Shown piece by piece: positions 8,870-17,156 of a DNA stretch of 64,000 nt. The DNA lies in assembly GCA_902362805.1 (NCBI GenBank), contig CABIXY010000004.1:310001-374000 (forward strand), in the 5' to 3' direction. Position numbers and translations under genes: made by a program. The stretch comes from Eubacteriaceae bacterium (lineage in GTDB: Bacteria; Bacillota; Clostridia; Peptostreptococcales; Anaerovoracaceae). The notes beneath the pieces were generated by a model, which was not told the origin of the DNA, did no database searches, and saw nothing but the letters and a program-made list of their open reading frames with translations. Numbering within the stretch: position 1 is the stretch's first letter; every line of letters begins with the position of its first letter.

Positions 8870-9419
8870 CTGTAATCACACTGTCAGCCTTTTGGTCATG
8901 GTCGTCCATAGGAATGTTACCCGATATCAGCTTTTCAAAACAAATCATACACGTGGGAAATTTCGTTTCTTTCAGAAATCTGTCATAATAGCCTTTGCCG
9001 TGTCCCAGTCGGTTCCCCTGATGGTCGCAGGTCACACAGGGCAGCACGGCAAAGTCGATTTCATCTGCTTTGATAATCGGCAGCCCCGGTGAAGGTTCCA
9101 AAATGCCGAACACGCCGGGTTTTAGATCTTTGGTCAGATCTTCGATCTGGCGCACCTCCATGACGCCGTCAGAAATACAGAGGGGCACGCCGACTCTCTT
9201 GCCAGCGTCCAAAGCCTCCTGCAGGATTTTAGCGGTATCCGGTTCACCTTTTGTTCCCACAAAACAAAACACGGTTTCCGCTGTCTGATAGGCTGGTTCA
9301 GCTATCACTCTATCGCAAATGATCTCGCTGGCCTTTTGACAGTAGCTGTCTTCCAGATATTCGATCCGCGACTTGATTTCTCTTCTTAAATTTTTCTTTA
9401 TTTCAGTCTTATCCATCAT
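8859..9419 (-). CDS. 5-formyltetrahydrofolate cyclo-ligase
   Basis: A 186-residue enzyme that converts 5-formyl-THF to 5,10-methenyl-THF with ATP, feeding the one-carbon pool. Key family features are the N-terminal LRREIKSRI helix, the VGVPLCI segment, PGVFGILEPSPG, and the C-terminal GxGxGYYDRFL motif seen as LGHGKGYYDRFL. The length is normal for the family. The start codon overlaps the ferredoxin gene stop. The C-terminus overlaps the AEC permease start. Confidence 0.92.
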   Translation of the reverse strand: MMDKTEIKKNLRREIKSRIEYLEDSYCQKASEIICDRVIAEPAYQTAETVFCFVGTKGEPDTAKILQEALDAGKRVGVPLCISDGVMEVRQIEDLTKDLKPGVFGILEPSPGLPIIKADEIDFAVLPCVTCDHQGNRLGHGKGYYDRFLKETKFPTCMICFEKLISGNIPMDDHDQKADSVITDAE

Positions 9420-9853
9420 TTATAGAACTGACAGCCTCTGCATTCCGGTCTCTGCGGATTTTCCGGATCACAGTGAAGCGGAAGAATCCGCAGGTCATGA
9501 CTCAGCTTATCTCCCATCAATGATTTCAAGGCGGCAATCTGACACAGCGTTCCCACGAATTCTGTGACAGTCCCCGATTTGACTTTTCTCATGGTCTCAC
9601 GATATACTTTTGCCATGTCCCTATGGTAGTATTCGTCATTGTATTCGTAGAAATCTTCGAAAATCGGCAGTTCGACAGGGTTGTAAATCGGGCAGTACAG
9701 AATGCAGTTATTGCACTTCTGACATCCGTCCTCATTCTTGACTGGCTTCTTGTGGCCCGCTTCATCCTTTACGATCTTTATACAGGCATGTTTACAGCCT
9801 AAAACACAGGCTTCACAGCCGTTGCAGTTCTTTACTTTATCCGTTAGTTGCAT
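9416..9853 (-). CDS. 4Fe-4S ferredoxin-like protein with FrhB-like C-terminal segment
   Basis: A 145-residue protein. The N-terminal half has two cysteine clusters (CNGCEACVLGC and CQKCNNCILYCP), enough for two 4Fe-4S clusters. The C-terminal half reads FVGTLCQIAALKSL and later RPECRGCQF, which resembles the GTPCQ and Cys-rich segments of the F420 hydrogenase/dehydrogenase beta-subunit family, but most of that family's length is missing. It is therefore a short electron carrier or a reduced relative of FrhB-type proteins. It starts a tightly packed operon with the cyclo-ligase, AEC permease and Mrp. The start has AAAAGGAGC upstream. Confidence 0.75.
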   Translation of the reverse strand: MQLTDKVKNCNGCEACVLGCKHACIKIVKDEAGHKKPVKNEDGCQKCNNCILYCPIYNPVELPIFEDFYEYNDEYYHRDMAKVYRETMRKVKSGTVTEFVGTLCQIAALKSLMGDKLSHDLRILPLHCDPENPQRPECRGCQFYK

Positions 9854-10114
9854 GAAATATCAGCTCCTTTTGTTTCGTGTATTATCCCGTTGACAGCAGT
9901 GCAATTTGCCAGATTCTGTCCTTGACACAGCTTTCATTTCAAAAATATATGATTCGTTGTGATGCAATGTTTCTTACCTTGCGGCAACGCATCGCTCCGC
10001 TGTCCGTCCTGCCCAGCCAAGCAAACTTGGGACAGAACAACGCCGTAGACGGCATTAGAAACATTATAACAAAAAGTGCTAGAAAATAAAAGTGTCTTAA
10101 TTTTCAAAAAAGTG
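9854..10114. other. Intergenic region upstream of the ferredoxin operon
   Basis: About 260 bp without a supported gene. It contains the ferredoxin operon leader and the short inverted-repeat element at 9966-10065. The open frames here read through that element and have no ribosome binding site. Confidence 0.5.
9966..10065. repeat. Short MITE-like inverted-repeat element
   Basis: AATGTTTCT and AGAAACATT bound a GC-richer stretch of about 100 bp. The inside also has its own complementary arms (CTGTCC at 10000 and GGACAG at 10029). The composition differs from the AT-rich surroundings. This is the shape of a small non-autonomous mobile element or a structured intergenic repeat. No transposase is present nearby. 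Confidence 0.4.
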
Positions 10115-10143
10115 TTGACATCTGTGCAAAATTGTATTATTAT
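10115..10143 (+). promoter_or_regulatory. Strong sigma-A type promoter
   Basis: A perfect TTGACA at 10115-10120 is followed after 17 bp by TATTAT at 10138-10143. It drives plus-strand transcription toward the short broken frame at 10231, with a clear terminator at 10516-10549. Confidence 0.75.
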
Positions 10144-10230
10144 AATCTCAACAGAAAGAAAATACATTATTCACAGATAAAAAGTTATAGTGTATGAAAC
10201 TTATGAAATCTATAGAAAGGAGCGAAGGAA

Positions 10231-10473
10231 ATGTTGAAACGTTTTTTAGGACCAGGAGACTCATCAGTGGCAGGACCTTCTGCTTCAGAAAGATTATCAC
10301 GATAGCCAGAAATTCTAAGAGTAATTACTGAAAGGTATGAGGGGATAGACCCACCTACATAAACTGGCAGAGACAAGATTGACCGATCTGAAGTAGAAGT
10401 TGTACCAGCCAGATATCAGTCGTTGCTTATAGTTGAACAGAAAAGGATTAGTATAAACATTAATATAGATTAA
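10231..10473 (+). pseudogene. Broken minE-like reading frame
   Basis: A single frame of 81 codons runs from an ATG with AAAGGAGCGAAGGAA upstream to a TAA, interrupted by TAG at 10303 and TAA at 10360. The peptide starts MLKRFLG, continues with ASERLSR, and after the first stop reads PEILRVITERYEGID, then EVEVVPARYQ. These pieces follow the order of the MinE cell-division topology factor (MLKxFFG, AKERLQL, EILxVISKYxEID, VVPAxxxN), and 81 codons is close to MinE length. The HDR-containing segment is missing. MinC and MinD are not nearby. The match is by eye and modest, so the alternative is an unrelated small dead gene or a leader peptide with chance coding downstream. Confidence 0.38.
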
Positions 10474-10515
10474 TTATTATTGTCCCTTAAAAAATTAAAT
10501 ATAAGCATTACTTAA

Positions 10516-10549
10516 AAGAACTGGTTCATCGGAATCAGTTCTTTTTTTC
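10516..10549 (+). terminator. Rho-independent terminator
   Basis: AAGAACTGGTTC and GAATCAGTTCTT form a 12-bp stem (one G-T pair) with a tetraloop, followed by seven T residues. It ends the plus-strand transcript that starts near 10150, giving a transcript of about 400 nt. Confidence 0.85.
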
Positions 10550-10637
10550 ACATGCATGGAGAATCCTAGTGGTACCTCAAACCCATTTGCGATATCCTAT
10601 GCTCTTGATGATTTTTAGTAAAATCACCATAAAAACT

Positions 10638-10666
10638 GCCGCACAGAGAAATCGTCTCTGTGCGGC
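10638..10666 (-). terminator. Rho-independent terminator after the repeat surface protein
   Basis: GCCGCACAGAGA and TCTCTGTGCGGC form a perfect 12-bp stem with a 5-nt loop. On the minus strand the stem is followed by five T residues. It lies 24 bp after the stop codon of the large secreted protein. Confidence 0.85.
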
Positions 10667-10689
10667 ATCTGCATTTCTAATGATTTACT

Positions 10690-13017
10690 TTATTTTGCCC
10701 TAACTTTTCTCAATGTCGTCCAGTTGCCCCAAACCTTGTCACCGTTATCCAGTGTCTTGTAAGCGCGAACTTGTACGTAGTAGTACACACCACTCTTGCG
10801 ATTTTTAATAGTCGTAGAGGTTTTGGTATACTCATTTTCTTTGTGTGTGATGTACTTGTTATAATACTTGTCATTTCTTCCATATTTAACCTGATATTTG
10901 GTTGCTCCCTTTACCTTGGTAATGAGCACTTTCACTTTGCCCTTGGAAGGTGAAGTGACTTTGATGACAGGCTTATTTGGTTTGACTGTGACATAAACAT
11001 ATTTGTATGCTGGATTATATGTTACCGTTCCTACAGTTTCAACTTTAATTGCAGCTTTACCTGTACCAACAATACTTACTACACCAGTGGGTGAAACCGT
11101 TGCTACAGACGTATCATCAGAGGTATATTTTATATATCCTTCGCCACTCTGCTTCGCACCGAGGTTAAAAGAATCACTTCCGATGTATTTCGTGTAACGA
11201 GTATAATTTGTTTTAACAGCATTGTCTTTTCCAATAATCGTGAATTCTTTGGTCAACGTGCCCGAATACGCACCTTTGCCAGTGATAATCACTTTCCCTG
11301 TTCCGGCTTTCGTATTATCTTCATACTTCACTGTATAATCTCTATTCAGAGTTAATGTAGTGATGCCTTTCTTCACAGTGACTGTCGGCGTATTTGCCCG
11401 TCCAGTGTAATTGTAAATATCTTGTGATAATGTTGCCGTGCAGGTATTAATATCAGTTCCATATATTGTAAAAGTTGCTTCCTTGTAACCAGTGAAGTTT
11501 CCGTTTCCGCTTACTCTGACTGTAGCAGTTCCTGTAGCTGTATTGTTCAAATAAGTTACAGTGTAATCTGAAGTCGGAAGTGTTACAGATCCGCACTTTA
11601 CAGTTACTGGTGGTCTGATTGCAGTTCCCGTATACGGATACGAACTTGAACCGATGAAATTGATTGTACAGTCAGACATTTTGCCAGCATAGATTTGGAA
11701 AGTTTGTCTAACAGTACCAACATAAGCACCCTTACCATAAATAATTGCTGTAGCCGTTCCTACCCTATCATTATTTTCGTACTTAACGTCATAATCATAA
11801 CCTTTGGTTAAAGTCCGATTATTACATGTGACGGTAAAGTTGGACATTTCAACTTTGGCACCATTATAATATGCATAACCTGGGTACATATACACATACG
11901 TATTTGCAATTGATAAATCAATAGCATTTGGACTATATGTGTAGGACTGCGTTATCGTTCCTGAATAATTACCATTAAAAGTAATCTTTGCAGCTCGAGA
12001 ACTAGAAGATGAATTTGGATTGGAATCTGTAATAGTATAGTCCGTGTACTTTTGGAGAAGCTTTTTGTTATAGTAAACGGTTACACCATCAAAACCAGTT
12101 GTCGTCCTTTGGTTTGGTATATCAACGGTGACGTAATATCTTTCATTCTCTAAATTACGACGATTAATAGTAAATGATGTATCCACACTACCACTATACT
12201 TCGCATAATTACTGTTAGCAGTAATTACCGCTTTCGGAGTAGAAGTTCCCGCATCCTTATTATCTCTATATCCTGTAATAGTAAAGTAAGCGTACTCATT
12301 ACTTCCAATCTCCTTACCAGTACTATCTTTGATAATAAATTCTCCAAGGCTCGGTTTTATTTCATTACCTTCTTGATAAACATGATAGGCACTGTACGTA
12401 GTTCTAAATTCTGCAGAGAAATTTTCTTTGATAGTGTATTCCTTTTTTATTTCTCCATCGTAATTACCAATGCCTTTTACTGTAACTTCATATTTGCCAG
12501 CTGCTTTTAACGGAGTTTTAGACCACGTTAACGTGTAATCAGTATTTTCAGTCAACGTATCTGTTTTCCCCGTTTTAGTTACAGTTACCTCTGGTTTTTG
12601 TTCATTCTGATTATAAGTAACACTGTTGTTTGATAACGAAACGGTTACAGCGCCAACAATGGATTTCTTGCTTACAGTAAAGGTTGCAGTCTTAGAGCCA
12701 GTAACCCCTGTACTTGCGTCTGAATCAGTACCAGTTATTGTTAAAGTATATACACCTGCCGCTGTTGCCTTTTCAACAGCTTCGTTATTATAAGTCCAAG
12801 CAAGGTTATATTTGCTGGTACTAACAACGCTATCCCCAATTTTTACAGTTGCTGTTGGCAGTGTTATTTCTGATCCCGTGTACTCAGTAGTAGTTGAGGT
12901 TAACTCAATTGTAGCATTTGTAATATCTCCTGTTGTCAGATCCCCCGCAAACGCCATTCCCGGCATCATGCAGACAACCATCAAAACCGACAGGAGTATC
13001 GCTAATGTCTTTTTCAT
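10690..13017 (-). CDS. Secreted Ig-like/MBG-type repeat surface protein
   Basis: The start is the ATG at 13017, preceded by AAAGGAATGGAG; an in-frame ATG seven codons earlier overlaps that site. Residues 1-26 form a Sec signal peptide ending in MAFA. The body, to about residue 600, holds six or more beta-rich repeats of 75-85 residues, each with a YTVxYxNNTxxGTATV segment followed by GxGxYxGTxxxTFTI. This is the MBG/YDG-like pattern of adhesin-type proteins. A Big_2-like domain (TSDDTSVATVSPTGVVSI) and a fibronectin-III-like end (YYYVQVRAYKT) follow. There is no LPXTG motif or membrane anchor, so it is released or held by non-covalent binding. It is monocistronic. Confidence 0.85.
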   Translation of the reverse strand: MKKTLAILLSVLMVVCMMPGMAFAGDLTTGDITNATIELTSTTTEYTGSEITLPTATVKIGDSVVSTSKYNLAWTYNNEAVEKATAAGVYTLTITGTDSDASTGVTGSKTATFTVSKKSIVGAVTVSLSNNSVTYNQNEQKPEVTVTKTGKTDTLTENTDYTLTWSKTPLKAAGKYEVTVKGIGNYDGEIKKEYTIKENFSAEFRTTYSAYHVYQEGNEIKPSLGEFIIKDSTGKEIGSNEYAYFTITGYRDNKDAGTSTPKAVITANSNYAKYSGSVDTSFTINRRNLENERYYVTVDIPNQRTTTGFDGVTVYYNKKLLQKYTDYTITDSNPNSSSSSRAAKITFNGNYSGTITQSYTYSPNAIDLSIANTYVYMYPGYAYYNGAKVEMSNFTVTCNNRTLTKGYDYDVKYENNDRVGTATAIIYGKGAYVGTVRQTFQIYAGKMSDCTINFIGSSSYPYTGTAIRPPVTVKCGSVTLPTSDYTVTYLNNTATGTATVRVSGNGNFTGYKEATFTIYGTDINTCTATLSQDIYNYTGRANTPTVTVKKGITTLTLNRDYTVKYEDNTKAGTGKVIITGKGAYSGTLTKEFTIIGKDNAVKTNYTRYTKYIGSDSFNLGAKQSGEGYIKYTSDDTSVATVSPTGVVSIVGTGKAAIKVETVGTVTYNPAYKYVYVTVKPNKPVIKVTSPSKGKVKVLITKVKGATKYQVKYGRNDKYYNKYITHKENEYTKTSTTIKNRKSGVYYYVQVRAYKTLDNGDKVWGNWTTLRKVRAK

Positions 13018-13575
13018 AATCTCCATTCCTTTCTTCATTCTCTCTTCCTAAAAAACTAGCTTCCTAAACATTGTGTCATGTGCATTCTTCTGGTAACAGA
13101 ATTGGAGCTCATAATGCAATGTATGTTTCTTACAACAACGTTGTAAGATTATGGAACTATTATACCATCTCTCCCAGTAAATGAGTATATATTTCTTTAA
13201 ATATTAAGAAAATTTAAGAATTGGTTTTCTTATGCTGTCTCCTGCTCCACTGTCACGCTTTTTATCTTTTTTGCCAAAATCAAAAAAATGACCGATTTAG
13301 AAAAAACTTGCAAACCCTTGAAAATCAGCCATTTTCACACAAAATTATTTTAATATTTGTAATAAAAAAGCCTGAAACCCTTGCAATTACTCACTCAAAA
13401 ACTTTTTTCCAAATCAACAAAAAAACACCTTTTTGCAAAAACAAGAATTGCACCAGCATAAAGAGCCTCAATAATCAAATCCCAATATAAATTCACTCTT
13501 GACCTCCCCATATAACAGCATTATTGTAAAATATATACAGTTATTTTTTTACATATAATAGAAAGGACCACAATC
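13018..13575. other. Intergenic region, AT-rich, with one palindrome
   Basis: About 560 bp between two divergent genes. CTTACAAC-AAC-GTTGTAAG at 13129-13147 is a perfect palindrome and may be an operator for the secreted protein gene. The stretch 13250-13500 is strongly A-rich on the plus strand with no codon structure. A TATAAT-like -10 at about 13553 probably serves the Rpn gene. Confidence 0.5.
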
Positions 13576-14538
13576 ATGAAATCCTTATTTGCAAACGAAC
13601 GGCGACGCTATTTCAACATCTATGACGATTGGGTCTTCCACTACCTCTTCAGCCGCGACACCGAAGAAAGCAAGCAGGCGCTCATCGCTGTTCTCAACGT
13701 CATCCTGCAGCGAGGATCAGATCCCATCATAGACATCCAGATCAAGGACCCAAGCTTCTATGGGGAACGAGATGAAGACAAGGACTCGGTTCTAGACATC
13801 AAAGCGCTGACCAATTCCAATGAAATCATCGACATTGAGGTACAGAACAAAAATCTCAGTTTCTACTGCGACCGCTCTGTCTATTACGGCGGCAGACTGG
13901 TGAATTCCGCATTGGAAAAAAGCGAAAAATATGATAGAATGAAGAAAAGCATCGTCATATCCATCGTCAACGGCACCCTGTTTCCCGAAACCAGCAAGCT
14001 TCATACCGTCTTTCGGCTGCGGGAGATCGAGGACGGCATCCAGCTTTCGGATCGGCTGGAGCTGCACTTCCTGGAACTGGGCAAAATCTTACCGAACGCG
14101 CCTGTCGAGCACCTCGATCCGGTGGAAAAGCTGGCAGCCTACCTCAAGTTTGCAGGCGACGAGACGAAGGAGGACTATATCCAGAATCTGATTCAATCAG
14201 GAGGTGACGCAATCAAAATGACAGAACAATTATTCAGAGCCCTGACAGAAGATGAGATTGCCTATGAGAGAAACGAGCGAAAGCTTAAGTTCGAGCTGGA
14301 TCGCAATACCGAGCTCTCCCTGGCAAGGAAAGAGGGACTTGAGCTAGGCGAAGAACTGGGGCTGATCAAACTCGTCTGCCGTAAACTGGCCAAAAACAAG
14401 CAGGCGTTGCAGATTGCTTCGGAACTCGATGAGGATCCAATCCATATCCAGAAGATCTGTACCGCTGCAAAGGACAGTGCGCCGGACTACGACATCCAGG
14501 AAATCTACAAAAAGCTCACGTCACTCCCAAAAGAATAA
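13576..14538 (+). CDS. Rpn-family PD-(D/E)XK nuclease (putative transposase relative)
   Basis: A 320-residue protein of the Rpn/PDDEXK_2 family. The N-terminal domain carries the nuclease core: an aspartate in SVLDIKAL at about residue 75 and the pair in IDIEVQ at about residue 92, which matches the D...ExQ pattern of these proteins. The C-terminal region is charged and helical, as in the family, and is thought to give target recognition. E. coli Rpn proteins promote RecA-independent recombination and some act in phage defence. It stands alone on the plus strand among minus-strand genes. The start has GAAAGGACC upstream. Confidence 0.82.
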   Translation: MKSLFANERRRYFNIYDDWVFHYLFSRDTEESKQALIAVLNVILQRGSDPIIDIQIKDPSFYGERDEDKDSVLDIKALTNSNEIIDIEVQNKNLSFYCDRSVYYGGRLVNSALEKSEKYDRMKKSIVISIVNGTLFPETSKLHTVFRLREIEDGIQLSDRLELHFLELGKILPNAPVEHLDPVEKLAAYLKFAGDETKEDYIQNLIQSGGDAIKMTEQLFRALTEDEIAYERNERKLKFELDRNTELSLARKEGLELGEELGLIKLVCRKLAKNKQALQIASELDEDPIHIQKICTAAKDSAPDYDIQEIYKKLTSLPKE

Positions 14539-14552
14539 GGACCAATAATCAC

Positions 14553-14593
14553 AAAAGCTGTGACATGGGTAATCCCCTAACGTCACAGCTTTT
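14553..14593. terminator. Bidirectional Rho-independent terminator
   Basis: AAAAGCTGTGAC and GTCACAGCTTTT form a perfect 12-bp stem with T runs on both strands. It sits between the convergent Rpn and psd genes and can serve both. Confidence 0.85.
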
Positions 14594-14602
14594 TCTATCA
14601 GT

Positions 14603-15469
14603 CTATTCAGTTTTCCTTCCGATTTTCTCGCCGTATCTGACTTTTGTTTCAATACCTTGGCGGCTATTTTCCAATATATCGGTGTCAATCTCAGCCCTGT
14701 CTTTCTTGAGGCAAAGAATAATTGTGGAACCGCCGAACTCAAAACGTCCCTTCTCTTCTCCGCGCTCTACCATTTTTTCTTCGTGGTAGTTTACGATTTT
14801 GCCCACCATCAAAGCGCCAACCTCTATCATCATCAGAGTGCCAAAGTTTTCACTTTTCAGGAAAGAAATACATCTGGTATTTTCTTTATAGATAGGGTAA
14901 TGATCATTTGCAATGGGATTCACCGTATGAAAAACGCCATTGATGATGTGATTACTGCTCTTTTTTCCCTGATCCACATAACAATATCTGTGATAATCAT
15001 CTACAGTCAGACGGAAAAGCAGCAGATACCCGCCTCTATACTTCTCCGCCAGCTTTTTGCTGCGAGTAAGACTTTCCATCGAGTACACAGTATTTTTGAT
15101 GGTAAATTCTGCGTTCTCTGTAATTTGATAAGCTGTCAGCTTACTGTCGCAAGGTGCAATCAGATGATACGGATTCATATCTACTGGCCGTCGTTCCGGT
15201 CTTACCCTGCGTGTAAAGAAATCGTTATAAGAATCAAATCGGTTCTTTTCGTAGTCCTCCATAACGATTCCATTGGCTTTGACAAAGGGTCTGATTGCGG
15301 CAGTGGAAATTTTTCGATCAAGAATCCAGCCTCCGACTTTCGACACAGAAGGTCGAATCAAAACTTTCACCAACTGGCGCCCGGCCTTACTGCCGTACAG
15401 TTTCTCTAAAAGCTTGTCCTGTCCGTCGTCTTCACCTATAAAATTGCCTTCTCTATCTTTACATCTCAT
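14603..15469 (-). CDS. psd: Phosphatidylserine decarboxylase proenzyme
   Basis: A 288-residue enzyme that makes phosphatidylethanolamine from phosphatidylserine at the membrane. It belongs to the pyruvoyl-dependent class that cleaves itself; the site is FGGST near the C-terminus, with Ser248 becoming the pyruvoyl group on the small subunit. The upstream segment VDDYHRYCYVD holds the conserved His and Tyr of the family. The GGST in place of LGST is also known in Clostridium-type enzymes. It is the last gene of a lipid operon and lies 14 bp after pssA. Confidence 0.95.
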   Translation of the reverse strand: MRCKDREGNFIGEDDGQDKLLEKLYGSKAGRQLVKVLIRPSVSKVGGWILDRKISTAAIRPFVKANGIVMEDYEKNRFDSYNDFFTRRVRPERRPVDMNPYHLIAPCDSKLTAYQITENAEFTIKNTVYSMESLTRSKKLAEKYRGGYLLLFRLTVDDYHRYCYVDQGKKSSNHIINGVFHTVNPIANDHYPIYKENTRCISFLKSENFGTLMMIEVGALMVGKIVNYHEEKMVERGEEKGRFEFGGSTIILCLKKDRAEIDTDILENSRQGIETKVRYGEKIGRKTE

Positions 15470-15483
15470 GAAGACCTCCTGGA

Positions 15484-16131
15484 TTACAGTACAAAACCGT
15501 TCATCAGCCTGTATCTCGAATACACGAAAGTTATGATGATTGCAATTGCCACGACTGCTACAATCAGCGCCAGCACCTTATTGCTCGGTTTCTTCATCTT
15601 AAAGTCTGCGATAAACAGTGTCCCGACCGCAAAGAGCATTACCATTAAAAGCACCGGGAAGGTATAAGGCAGGACGAAATGCAGCAGATACAACACTGGC
15701 AGAATGACCGCAATAGAAGTGATCGGCAATCCGTGATACACTTTTTCGTGTTCCTCTTCTGAAAAGAAATTGTTTGTCTCCACTACGTTAAAATAAGCCA
15801 GCCTGATAACACCGCAAATGCAGTAAAAGCCGATTGCCAGCATGCCCAAACTCCCCTTTACGCCCATACAGTAGCAGAGCAAGGAAGGAAACGCCCCAAA
15901 AGCGACCACATCACATAGGGAATCCAACTGAATGCCGAACAGTTTCTCATTATCCGTGCGGTCCTTTTTCCGTCTGGCCACTTTGCCATCGAACATGTCA
16001 AAGAATCCCGAAAGTGCCAGACAGAAAATAGCAAGCTTAAAATGTCCGTTCGTGGCGAAGGTCATGCCCAATATAGCTGAAATCAAACTCATATAGGTGA
16101 GAATCACCGTGTAATTATAAAATCCTATCAT
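15484..16131 (-). CDS. pssA: CDP-diacylglycerol-serine O-phosphatidyltransferase
   Basis: A 215-residue integral membrane enzyme that makes phosphatidylserine from CDP-diacylglycerol and serine. The CDP-alcohol phosphatidyltransferase motif DGxxAR...GxxxD...D is present as DGKVAR, then GIQLDSLCD, at about residues 48-75. Six or so membrane spans follow the usual family plan. The start overlaps the flippase-like gene by 4 bp, so translation is probably coupled. It supplies the substrate of the psd product next door. Confidence 0.95.
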   Translation of the reverse strand: MIGFYNYTVILTYMSLISAILGMTFATNGHFKLAIFCLALSGFFDMFDGKVARRKKDRTDNEKLFGIQLDSLCDVVAFGAFPSLLCYCMGVKGSLGMLAIGFYCICGVIRLAYFNVVETNNFFSEEEHEKVYHGLPITSIAVILPVLYLLHFVLPYTFPVLLMVMLFAVGTLFIADFKMKKPSNKVLALIVAVVAIAIIITFVYSRYRLMNGFVL

Positions 16132-17156
16132 TCTTCTTTTCCTCTAAATATCATTAAATATGCAATTGCAGTAAAGACTGCGCTTATAATTAACTGTGTA
16201 TAATAGCTGATGCCGCGGCTCACGATCATTGCCGGCGTGGTGAGTAGAGCGCCGCAGACCGGTAAAAAGATAATTTGGAACAAATGCTCGCTGATACCCA
16301 TACCACCTGGCAGCGGGAGCATATCTACAGCCACAGAAATCATTGCCTGCAGTACGACGATTTCCACCATACCGACGTGATTGATGCCGAAGGACCGCAG
16401 AACCAAATACGTGATATAAAACAAACAGCATCTCTGTACGATGGTGATCAGAAGCACATTTACCATCACCCTCTTGTGATTCTGAAAATATAGGGATGCC
16501 TCATGGTATCCATCCATAGCGTGCTCCAGTCTTCCTTCCAGCGCATCAATTCTCGATGACTTGCAGATTTTTTTAATCCAACGGAAAATCGCCATGACCA
16601 GACGTTTTGTCATCTGCGGGCAGAATACCAAGGCCAGCATGCCGCCTACGCAGAGTACGTTGAGAGCAACTCCCAGGTAAACCCATGGCATTGCAGGCTT
16701 CAGAAACTGCATCTCCACAGGGGGACGCAGGATCATGATTATAAGTCCAAAAAGTACCAGCACCAATTTGTAAGTAATCGTCACAATCAAAAGCACCATG
16801 GTAGACAGGTGAATGGGCAGCTTATCCTTTTTCATGAAGAGAATCTGCGCCGGTTGTCCCCCACTGGCCGACGGTGTCACCAAGCTGAAGAAGAAGCCTA
16901 CAAATGAATAAAGGAAGCAGTGATTCAATTTCGGTTTCTGGCTCAGTGAACGCATCAGATAATAGATAATGACAGATTCACTGAGTATGAACAGGATAAC
17001 CAAAGCGATACCGCCAATCCAATACCTGGAATCAGCCTCTTTCATATATATCATAATATCAGAAAAATCCTGATCGTGAAACACATAATACATGGTCGCA
17101 CTAAAACAAATAATCAAGAATACGATATTTATCAATGTTTTTTTCTTATTCTTCAT
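16128..17156 (-). CDS. Flippase-like membrane protein (YbhN/UPF0104, LPG synthase TM family)
   Basis: A 342-residue membrane protein with about eight spans. The segment FSLVTPSASGGQPAQ near residue 95 and PLPGGMGISEH near residue 280 are the signatures of the lysylphosphatidylglycerol synthase TM / UPF0104 family. The catalytic cytosolic domain of MprF is absent, so this is the flippase-like membrane part alone. In this operon it may move or handle aminophospholipids, but that is inferred from neighbours only. It overlaps the PAP2 gene upstream by 11 bp. Confidence 0.88.
   Translation of the reverse strand: MKNKKKTLINIVFLIICFSATMYYVFHDQDFSDIMIYMKEADSRYWIGGIALVILFILSESVIIYYLMRSLSQKPKLNHCFLYSFVGFFFSLVTPSASGGQPAQILFMKKDKLPIHLSTMVLLIVTITYKLVLVLFGLIIMILRPPVEMQFLKPAMPWVYLGVALNVLCVGGMLALVFCPQMTKRLVMAIFRWIKKICKSSRIDALEGRLEHAMDGYHEASLYFQNHKRVMVNVLLITIVQRCCLFYITYLVLRSFGINHVGMVEIVVLQAMISVAVDMLPLPGGMGISEHLFQIIFLPVCGALLTTPAMIVSRGISYYTQLIISAVFTAIAYLMIFRGKEE

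Noticed and set aside
9934..10167. Minus-strand frame of 77 codons over the MITE-like element
   Set aside because: Runs through the inverted-repeat element and the strong opposite-strand promoter, without a start signal.
10231..10473. Pyrrolysine-type reading of the in-frame TAG in the minE-like frame
   Set aside because: A second stop (TAA) follows in the same frame and no pyl genes are visible, so decay is simpler.
13221..13490. Plus-strand frame of 89 codons in the A-rich intergenic region
   Set aside because: Lys/Asn/Phe-rich composition reflects AT bias; no ribosome binding site.
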